This document shows, one piece after another, positions 1 through 4,352 of a stretch of 7,112 nucleotides of DNA. The stretch is taken from NCBI GenBank assembly GCA_044351685.1, contig JBILFK010000079.1:1-7112 (forward strand), given 5' to 3'. The translations under genes and the position numbers were made by a program. The DNA is from JALHRI01 sp044351685. GTDB taxonomy: Bacteria; Pseudomonadota; Alphaproteobacteria; Rickettsiales; UBA3002. The notes below the pieces were generated by a model, which worked only from the letters and a program-made list of their open reading frames with translations, made no database searches and was not told where the DNA came from. Position 1 is the stretch's first letter. Every line of letters begins with the position of its first letter.

Positions 1-138
1 ATTCAGCCCATACACGTTATCGGTGTTTACTTTGAAGATGGCAGGCGTGAAACCTATTATGCCTACCAACAGGATCGGTTAGCTGGCGATTTGGGTGAAG
101 CAGAGGCAAGCGAGTTAGCCGCGCAGGCCGGGTGGTAA
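1..138 (+). CDS. C-terminal end of an unidentified protein (partial)
   Basis: An open frame runs from the window edge to a double stop (TAA TAA, 136–141) and encodes the last 45 residues of a protein. The tail contains the stretch VIGVYFEDGRRETYYAYQ and ends in AAQAGW. I do not recognise the family. It lies 4 bases before the small membrane protein at 143, on the same strand as the holin and endolysin, so it is probably the last gene of the phage-type block upstream of the lysis genes; that role is inferred from position only. The frame looks coding because it is open to the edge and is followed at once by a start with a GGTGG ribosome site (131–135) lying within its last codons. Confidence 0.6.
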   Translation: MQPIHVIGVYFEDGRRETYYAYQQDRLAGDLGEAEASELAAQAGW

Positions 139-142
139 TAAC

Positions 143-385
143 ATGCACCCTTCAAGCGAAGCATACCTAAAACGCATTGTGCGCGAGAGCGTGCACGAAA
201 CCCTGAGTAGCCTTGGGTTCACCACTGAACAACCACATCAGGTACAAGCTGATATGATGTATTTGCGTAAAGCCCGCGTTGGTAGCGATGAAGTGGCAAA
301 ATGGGTGAAGCGCACCACGCTTTCGGTGGCGGTGAGTGGGCTACTTTATGCGCTGTTTCAGGGCATCAAACTAGGAATGAGATAA
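143..385 (+). CDS. Small single-helix membrane protein of the lysis cluster
   Basis: This 80-residue protein has a soluble N-terminal part (1–55, with ESVHETLSSLGF around 15–26) and one hydrophobic helix at about 57–76 (TTLSVAVSGLLYALFQGIKL) ending in a basic tail. The layout, a short helical head, a middle segment and a C-terminal membrane helix, resembles small proteins of alphaproteobacterial phage and prophage regions (I recall the DUF6127-like group; a profile search would be needed). It sits directly before the holin with 4 bases between them, so a part in lysis or membrane anchoring is plausible but inferred. The start ATG follows GGTGG with a 7-base spacer. It could be an accessory holin or antiholin; nothing in the sequence decides this. 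Confidence 0.75.
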   Translation: MHPSSEAYLKRIVRESVHETLSSLGFTTEQPHQVQADMMYLRKARVGSDEVAKWVKRTTLSVAVSGLLYALFQGIKLGMR

Positions 386-389
386 CCGT

Positions 390-893
390 ATGATTGCATT
401 ATTTTCAGCGCTACTGGGCTTTGCCAGTGCGGCGTTTCCCGAATTTATTAAATTGTTCCGCGATCAAAAGGACAGGCAGCATGAGCTTGCCCTGCTGAAG
501 CTGCAAATGGAATATGACCGCGAGAAACTTGCCGCACAGCGCGAGAGTGAAGTTGGCCTGCAGCATGTGCGCTTGCAGGAAATTCAACTGGCTGCTGATA
601 CAGCCGAACAAACAGCCTTGAATGCGCGCATTCAAACCGTGCATGTGCCGTGGGTAGATGCGTTGGCCGGGAGTGTGCGCCCAGTGATCACCTATCTGTT
701 TTTTGCGCTTTATGCACTTATCAAGCTGGCGCAATTTCAGGTGTTGGTGGCACCAAGCCTGCCGTGGGTTACGGCATTAACACCGGCACAGGCAATGTTA
801 GCTATTTGGAATGAAGATGATATGGCGCTGTTTACCGCCATTATCGCCTTCTGGTTTGGCCAGCGCAGTCTGGTGAAGTTTCGCAGGGCATAG
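390..893 (+). CDS. Phage holin, three-transmembrane (GTA holin type)
   Basis: A 167-residue protein matching in outline the three-helix holins named after gene transfer agents (GTA_holin_3TM). It has a hydrophobic N-terminus (about 2–19), a long charged helical stretch likely to be a coiled coil (about 24–82, rich in K, E, Q and R), a second membrane helix after the motif SVRPVITY (95–102) to about 121, and a third near 145–158 ending in the typical AFWFGQRS (153–160). Such proteins form holes in the inner membrane that let the endolysin reach peptidoglycan and so time host lysis. The endolysin gene follows after 2 bases, which supports the assignment. It is complete, with no truncation. The family call rests on motif memory, not on a search. 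Confidence 0.85.
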   Translation: MIALFSALLGFASAAFPEFIKLFRDQKDRQHELALLKLQMEYDREKLAAQRESEVGLQHVRLQEIQLAADTAEQTALNARIQTVHVPWVDALAGSVRPVITYLFFALYALIKLAQFQVLVAPSLPWVTALTPAQAMLAIWNEDDMALFTAIIAFWFGQRSLVKFRRA

Positions 894-895
894 CC

Positions 896-1324
896 ATGCG
901 TGCTTCTGCCGCGTGCATAGGGCTTATCAAGCGGTTTGAAGGGTTTTCATCGACTGCCTATTACTGCCCTGCAGGCTACCTTACCATTGGCTATGGGCAT
1001 GTGCTGAATGCTGAAAACACGATGGGTACCATCAGTGAAAGCGAGGCAGAGATATTGCTTATGCAAGATATTCGCTATGCCGAGCGTGCAATGGGGCGGC
1101 TAATTGTTACGCCCCTTACGCAGGGGCAGCACGATGCGTTAGTATCGTTCACGTTTAATTTGGGGGCAGGGGCGCTGCAACGCAGCACTCTGCGGCGCAA
1201 AATTAACGCAGGCTTGCACGAAGAAATACCCACCGAGCTGATGCGCTGGGTGTATGCGGGGGGCAAAAAACTTGCAGGCTTGGTGCGCCGGAGGCAGGCC
1301 GAAGCCAACCTGTATATGGCATAA
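896..1324 (+). CDS. Endolysin, GH24 phage lysozyme
   Basis: A 142-residue muramidase of the T4/P21 lysozyme family (glycoside hydrolase 24), which cuts the MurNAc–GlcNAc bond of peptidoglycan. The catalytic pattern E-x8-(D/C)-x5-T is intact: Glu15 in KRFEGF, Cys24 in YYCPAG and Thr30 in LTIGYGH. Cys in place of Asp at the second position is a common variant of this family. The later motifs QGQHDALVSFTFNLGAG (about 76–92), STLRRKIN (about 96–103) and the end GLVRRRQAEANLY are also typical. There is no N-terminal signal or anchor helix, so export should depend on the holin encoded just upstream. An AGGG site (884–887) lies 8 bases before the ATG, inside the end of the holin gene. The length is normal for the family. 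Confidence 0.93.
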   Translation: MRASAACIGLIKRFEGFSSTAYYCPAGYLTIGYGHVLNAENTMGTISESEAEILLMQDIRYAERAMGRLIVTPLTQGQHDALVSFTFNLGAGALQRSTLRRKINAGLHEEIPTELMRWVYAGGKKLAGLVRRRQAEANLYMA

Positions 1325-1333
1325 CGCGGCAAG

Positions 1334-1378
1334 GTTTCATCAAACTGTCATACACGTGACAGCAGGCTTTGTTAGAAT
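1334..1378 (+). promoter_or_regulatory. Pho-box-like activator site and -10 box
   Basis: Two 7-base half sites, GTTTCAT (1334–1340) and CTGTCAT (1345–1351), are separated by CAAA. This is the 11-base period of the PhoB box (consensus CTGTCAT-4-CTGTCA[T/C]), matching 5/7 and 7/7. A third, weaker half, GTGACAG (1356–1362), continues the period and ends exactly 10 bases before TAGAAT (1373–1378), a 5/6 match to a -10 box; E. coli phoA has the same box-to-minus-10 spacing. No -35 box fits, as expected for an activator-dependent promoter. The site also contains the dyad CTGTCA-6-TGACAG (1345–1362), so a dimeric repressor site is an alternative reading. Confidence 0.45.
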
Positions 1379-1406
1379 AGAGCGTGGAAAACTATGTTGA
1401 GCAAGC

Positions 1407-2144
1407 ATGACGGATGACGTAGCAGAGGTTGAAGAAGGCGTGGAAAAAGCACCTACCGCTGGTGCAGGCGCGGCTACGCCACCGCCTGAGGTAAAAGCTG
1501 TAGCACCCGTAAGCGGTGTTCTCGAAAAAACCGGCATTCGCAAAGCCGAGTTCACCTTAAAATCTGATAAACTGGATGCTGCCGCCAAAGCCTATAACGA
1601 TGCGCATACAGCTGCTGAATCGGCGGTATCTTCATTGCCGCAACATGCGGCGTTTACGGATGCCTATAACAAATGTGCCGAACTTGCCGAATTCGAAGAA
1701 AAAACCGGCCAATGGAAACTAAAATCAGGGGCTAGCCAAAGTGATTTCCAGAAGCTGCAGCAAGCGTTCGACGATGCCAAAGGCAAACTGAATAATGCCG
1801 TGCTATTTGATTCAACAGAAGTACCGGCATTGAAAGCACTGCGCGAAGCGAAGCAAAAACTTTCGGCATTCACGAACCCGGTATGGGGCAAGGTAAAAGC
1901 CATTGGGCTTGGCGAGGCCGTGAAAGATAACCTTTCCTTCTTCAGTGAAAATGCCCGCAAAGGCCGTGGCCTTGAAATGTCCGCGCGTGGTGCGGGGCTT
2001 GGCGCATCGCTGTATTGCGGCTACGAAGCAATCAAAGGACAGGATGCCGAAGGCAATGATCGTTCCACCAATGATAGATTATTATGGCTGGCAGGTGCCG
2101 TGGGCATTGCCGGCTTAGCCATCGCAGCGGGCGCTGCGCGCTAA
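1407..2144 (+). CDS. Hypothetical protein with C-terminal membrane helices
   Basis: I do not recognise this 245-residue protein. It has an acidic, then Pro/Ala-rich, disordered-looking N-terminus (1–40), a Lys/Ala/Glu-rich helical region (about 50–155) with repeated aromatic spacing, a Gly/Ala segment that may be a weak membrane helix (about 193–210) and a clear hydrophobic helix at the C-terminus (224–244). There is no signal peptide. The start is ATG at 1407: an in-frame TGA lies at 1398–1400. The ribosome site is poor (only GAG at 1399–1401). The gene has its own putative promoter with a Pho-box-like site, so it is probably not part of the lysis operon although it is on the same strand. 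Its TAA overlaps the hflX stop codon. Codon use looks similar to its neighbours. Confidence 0.8.
   Translation: MTDDVAEVEEGVEKAPTAGAGAATPPPEVKAVAPVSGVLEKTGIRKAEFTLKSDKLDAAAKAYNDAHTAAESAVSSLPQHAAFTDAYNKCAELAEFEEKTGQWKLKSGASQSDFQKLQQAFDDAKGKLNNAVLFDSTEVPALKALREAKQKLSAFTNPVWGKVKAIGLGEAVKDNLSFFSENARKGRGLEMSARGAGLGASLYCGYEAIKGQDAEGNDRSTNDRLLWLAGAVGIAGLAIAAGAAR
2141..2144. other. Overlapping convergent stop codons (CTAA)
   Basis: The four bases CTAA end both genes: TAA (2142–2144) on the plus strand and TAG (the complement of 2141–2143) for hflX on the minus strand. There is no intergenic space, hence no terminator between the two genes. Each transcript must run into the other coding region or end by another mechanism, giving antisense 3' ends. 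Confidence 0.9.
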
Positions 2145-3433
2145 AGCGAAAACAATTCCTTAAATTTTTTGGTGTGTGCCGCGCTTAAGCGCACCGTGAT
2201 GTTTTGTGTGCCATCGGGTTCGCTTTGGCTGCGCAACACCATGCCATGCGCATGCAGCCATGCGATGGCTTTGCCTGCAGATGCGGGAAGCTTCATCACC
2301 GTTTCTTTCATTTGGTGGCTGCCGAGCGTGTGGGCAATGGTTTGGCACAGCATGGCCAGCCCTTCGCCGGTGATGGCCGATGTGCGAATGACAGGGTAGA
2401 TTTTTTCTTCGGCCAGCGGGGTGTACCCCTCGGCATCTTCTTCCAACAGATCAATTTTATTATGCACTTCCACCATATGCTGCTGGAAGGATTCATCGCC
2501 GAACAGGCCTTTCAGCACGGCCAGCACATCGCGTTTTTGCGCGTAGGTGTCGGGGTCGGCGATATCGCGCACATGGAGAATCATATCGGCTTCAAGCACT
2601 TCTTCGAGCGTCGCACGGAAGGCGGCGATAAGTTCCGTGGGTAAATTCGAAATAAACCCCACCGTATCTGATAACATAATTTTTTCGCCCGTGGGCAGAG
2701 TGAGGGCGCGGATGGTAGGGTCGAGCGTGGCAAAAAGCATATCTTTAGCCATCACATCGCTGCCCGTAAGGCGATTAAACAGCGTTGATTTCCCCGCATT
2801 CGTATAACCCACAATCGCGACCAGCGGATAGGGCACATCGCGCCGCACACTGCGATGCAAGTTGCGTGTGCGCACTACTTTTTCGAGCTGTTTTTTGATT
2901 TTGATGATGCGCTCGGAAATTAACCGCCTATCCAGCTCGATCTGTGATTCGCCAGGACCACCGAGGAAGCCGAAGCCACCGCGCTGACGCTCAAGGTGTG
3001 TCCAGCTGCGCACGAGGCGTGATTTTTGATAGGTAAGCGAGGCCAGTTCCACCTGCAATTTACCCTCGGCGGTGCGGGCGCGCGCGCCAAAAATTTCGAG
3101 AATCAGCGCCGTGCGATCGATCACTTTGCAGGTGAGGGCTTTTTCGAGGTTGCGCTGTTGCAGTGGCGATAGCTGGCAATCCATGATCACTACAGTGATT
3201 TCGAGTGCCTCGATGCGCTCAGCTAATTCTTCGATTTTGCCTTTGCCGATTAGGGTAGCGGGGGTTTTTTGACGCAGTTTCACCACATGCGCTTCGGCCA
3301 CTTCCAATTCAATGGCGGCGGTTAAGCCCACGGCTTCTTCGAGTGCGCTTTTTAGGCTGCGCGCATCGGCATCACCCGCACGCGGGCTAGCCAGCGCAAC
3401 ATGGACAACCAGTGCACGCGAAGGCGTGTTCAT
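2141..3433 (-). CDS. hflX: GTPase HflX
   Basis: A 430-residue GTPase of the HflX family, which binds the large ribosomal subunit and splits or rescues stalled ribosomes, mainly under stress. The N-terminal nucleotide-binding-like domain (about 1–165) has the family stretches TLIGKGKIEEL (60–70), DRTALILEIF (106–115) and GGFGFLGGPGESQ (152–164). A coiled linker (165–197) leads to the G domain: G1 GYTNAGKST (209–217), switch I FATLDPTIR (234–242), G3 DTVGF (256–260), G4 NKID (325–328) and G5 TSA (351–353). The length is normal for the family. A stop codon lies directly before the ATG, so this is the earliest possible start; no clear Shine–Dalgarno is seen, which suggests coupling to hfq, 13 bases upstream. 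The 3' end overlaps the stop of the convergent 245-residue gene. Confidence 0.97.
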   Translation of the reverse strand: MNTPSRALVVHVALASPRAGDADARSLKSALEEAVGLTAAIELEVAEAHVVKLRQKTPATLIGKGKIEELAERIEALEITVVIMDCQLSPLQQRNLEKALTCKVIDRTALILEIFGARARTAEGKLQVELASLTYQKSRLVRSWTHLERQRGGFGFLGGPGESQIELDRRLISERIIKIKKQLEKVVRTRNLHRSVRRDVPYPLVAIVGYTNAGKSTLFNRLTGSDVMAKDMLFATLDPTIRALTLPTGEKIMLSDTVGFISNLPTELIAAFRATLEEVLEADMILHVRDIADPDTYAQKRDVLAVLKGLFGDESFQQHMVEVHNKIDLLEEDAEGYTPLAEEKIYPVIRTSAITGEGLAMLCQTIAHTLGSHQMKETVMKLPASAGKAIAWLHAHGMVLRSQSEPDGTQNITVRLSAAHTKKFKELFSL

Positions 3434-3446
3434 TTAGGGAAGTGGC

Positions 3447-3719
3447 TTATTGTTGGCCATCCGCTGCGGCGGGGGCATCGCCATCATCTTCGCCTTTATA
3501 CAGGCTGATGGATTGCGATGGCACAATGGTCGCAATTGCATGTTTATACACCAGCTGCACTTGTGGCGAGCGGCGCAGAACCACACAGAAATTATCGAAG
3601 CCGGAAATATTGCCCTGTAATTTCACACCGCTGGTGAGAAACACGGTAACAGGCACTTTTTCTTTGCGCAGGGTATTCAGGAAAACATCTTGGATGTTTT
3701 GGGATTTTTCAGCCGCCAT
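3447..3719 (-). CDS. hfq: RNA chaperone Hfq
   Basis: A 90-residue Sm-like protein that forms a hexamer and pairs small RNAs with mRNAs. The N-terminal helix has QDVFLNTLRKEK (10–21), including the proximal-face Gln and Asp. Sm1 covers LTSGVKLQGNISGFDNFCVVLRR (about 28–50, with Phe41 and Phe44) and Sm2 carries the signature YKHAIATIVPS (58–68). Phe27 replaces the Tyr of E. coli, as is usual in alphaproteobacteria. The C-terminal tail (75–90) is short and acidic. An AAGAGG ribosome site (3725–3730) lies 5 bases before the ATG. It is first in an hfq–hflX operon, an order conserved in many proteobacteria. A candidate promoter and a short leader ORF lie upstream. Confidence 0.98.
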   Translation of the reverse strand: MAAEKSQNIQDVFLNTLRKEKVPVTVFLTSGVKLQGNISGFDNFCVVLRRSPQVQLVYKHAIATIVPSQSISLYKGEDDGDAPAAADGQQ

Positions 3720-3734
3720 GGAAGCCTCTTTTTG

Positions 3735-3770
3735 TTATTGCGGGTTAGTGTTCTTGGTTTTATCAGTCAT
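3735..3770 (-). CDS. Possible 11-codon leader ORF before hfq
   Basis: An ATG (3768–3770) opens an 11-residue frame, MTDKTKNTNPQ, ending with TAA 15 bases before the hfq start. It begins about 20 bases downstream of the proposed -10 box and would be the first ORF on the hfq mRNA. Only a GGG about 8 bases before the ATG could serve as a ribosome site. Its translation is not supported beyond position and may be chance. Confidence 0.2.
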   Translation of the reverse strand: MTDKTKNTNPQ

Positions 3771-3789
3771 TGTGTGACCCGATGCAGCG

Positions 3790-3817
3790 TTTTTAGAGAA
3801 CGCACCGGAAAATGCAA
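3790..3817 (-). promoter_or_regulatory. Candidate sigma70-type promoter of hfq–hflX
   Basis: Read on the minus strand, TTGCAT (3812–3817, 4/6 to TTGACA) is followed after 16 bases by TAAAAA (3790–3795, 4/6 to TATAAT). Transcription would begin near 3783, giving a leader of about 60–65 bases before the hfq ATG. It is the best pair in the region, but both hexamers are imperfect. Confidence 0.4.
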
Positions 3818-3848
3818 CAGGGGTTTTTAATAATTATCATGCCTCCGG

Positions 3849-3866
3849 CTCGGACTGCTGTCCTCG
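3849..3866 (-). repeat. Hairpin repeat, copy 2
   Basis: On the plus strand this reads CTCGGACTGCTGTCCTCG. It folds as GGAC–TGCT–GTCC. It matches the copy at 3945–3962 in 16 of 18 bases, same orientation, and the two differences fall on paired positions (A–T here, C–G there), so the stem is kept. Confidence 0.6.
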
Positions 3867-3882
3867 CCATGCTTGGACTAGA

Positions 3883-3908
3883 AAAATTGGTGGCTATCCA
3901 CCAATTTT
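3883..3908 (-). terminator. Perfect 11-bp hairpin, possible terminator
   Basis: AAAATTGGTGG (3883–3893) pairs without mismatch with CCACCAATTTT (3898–3908) around a 4-base loop. On the minus strand the stem ends in five T residues (3882–3886), so it could stop transcripts coming from the valS side before they reach hfq. The plus strand has only four T residues, followed by ACGCG. Most of the stem end is A–T, so its strength is uncertain. It lies about 445 bases past valS, far for a dedicated valS terminator. Confidence 0.5.
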
Positions 3909-3944
3909 ACGCGCTTCAAGGCCGCTTCGCGGGCTCAAGGCTGA

Positions 3945-3962
3945 CTCGGCCTGCTGGCCTCG
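3945..3962 (-). repeat. Hairpin repeat, copy 1
   Basis: On the plus strand this reads CTCGGCCTGCTGGCCTCG. It folds as GGCC–TGCT–GGCC and is the partner of the copy at 3849–3866. A small separate hairpin, CCGC–TTC–GCGG (3922–3932), lies between it and the perfect hairpin at 3883–3908, so the whole 3849–3962 stretch is a run of four stems. Confidence 0.6.
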
Positions 3963-4025
3963 AATAACACAAAATAGCGCTCCTTTAACCTTCATGAAAC
4001 CTTCACACACAAGAGGGTGCCATTT

Positions 4026-4111
4026 TGCTATTCTGAAATTGTTAGACGACGAGCACAATTTCTTCTGTGCGAGGAGAGCTTGGGGTGGTAGAGATACCAC
4101 CCATTTTTTTT
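4026..4111 (+). ncRNA. Candidate small RNA with its own terminator
   Basis: No protein gene precedes the strong terminator at 4083–4111, so it probably ends a short non-coding transcript. A possible extended -10 box, TGCTATTCT (4026–4034; hexamer TATTCT, 4/6), would start it near 4041, giving an RNA of about 70 bases. No good -35 box is seen. Before the terminator there is one weak stem, GCACA (4053–4057) with TGTGC (4066–4070), enclosing a pyrimidine-rich loop. The long U tail is what Hfq-bound small RNAs usually have, and hfq is nearby, but proximity proves nothing. I do not recognise the RNA family. It could also be the 3' end of a longer plus-strand transcript. Confidence 0.35.
4083..4111 (+). 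terminator. Strong intrinsic terminator
   Basis: GGGTGGTA (4083–4090) pairs perfectly with TACCACCC (4095–4102) around GAGA, a GNRA-type tetraloop, and is followed by A and eight T residues (4104–4111). This is a textbook rho-independent terminator on the plus strand. The minus strand has no T run after the stem, so it is directional. No plus-strand gene lies upstream within 1.9 kb. Confidence 0.85.
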
Positions 4112-4170
4112 GGGTTTGGCTCAAAGTCCTTCGGCTAGCGCCTCAGTGTACTTTAAGCCAGATAATCGAA

Positions 4171-4203
4171 TGTGCTCACTTGAAGCGGTTCTGCGCTCGC
4201 ACA
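4171..4203. repeat. Imperfect stem related to the adjacent palindromic element
   Basis: TGTGC (4171–4175) pairs with GCACA (4199–4203), with an inner stem AGCG (4184–4187)/CGCT (4194–4197). The string AGCGGTT-C-TGCG near 4184–4195 recurs on the opposite strand inside the next element (4306–4324 as TGTGCTCCGCACAACCGCT), which suggests a decayed or partial copy. The evidence is limited to about 17 matching bases. Confidence 0.3.
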
Positions 4204-4223
4204 TAGAGTCTTTTTCTATTCAT

Positions 4224-4350
4224 TGTCACCCCGACTTTTCGTAGAAAACGTCGGGGTCTATTCTTGCAAGAATGGTTCCCGACGCGCGTTTTTCTCCACT
4301 TGCTCTGTGCTCCGCACAACCGCTCGCGTACATACGCGGTCGGGATGACA
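4224..4350. mobile_element. 127-bp palindromic (MITE-like) element
   Basis: The ends are inverted repeats matching at 11 of 12 bases: TGTCACCCCGAC (4224–4235) and GTCGGGATGACA (4339–4350). Inside are two hairpins built on the same CCCGAC arm: CCCCGAC (4229–4235)/GTCGGGG (4250–4256), extended by TTTTC/GAAAA with one bulged C, and TCCCGAC (4277–4283)/GTCGGGA (4339–4345). A perfect 14-base palindrome, ATTCTTGCAAGAAT (4260–4273), sits between them. There is no coding capacity. The element ends two bases from the valS stop codon, a typical landing place for intergenic palindromic repeats, and may shape or protect the valS mRNA 3' end. I see no clear target-site duplication. Confidence 0.6.
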
Positions 4351-4352
4351 GG

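Noticed and set aside
1345..1362. Dyad CTGTCA-6-TGACAG as a terminator of the endolysin operon
   Set aside because: The stem is only 6 bp and is not followed by a T run; a protein binding site is more likely.
3412..3777. Plus-strand frame of 121 codons opposite hfq
   Set aside because: It is antisense to hfq, a clearly real gene, and has a composition typical of a shadow frame.
3894..4124. Minus-strand frame of 76 codons in the intergenic region
   Set aside because: It runs through the terminator, the candidate RNA and the hairpin repeats, has no ribosome site and no protein-like composition; its tail is the translation of the repeat block.
3994..4206. Plus-strand frame of 70 codons
   Set aside because: It reads across the intrinsic terminator at 4083–4111 and through structured DNA, with no family resemblance or ribosome site.
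4229..4256. CCCCGAC/GTCGGGG hairpin as the valS terminator
   Set aside because: On the minus strand the stem is followed by TGACAATG, with no T run; it is better explained as part of the 127-bp element.
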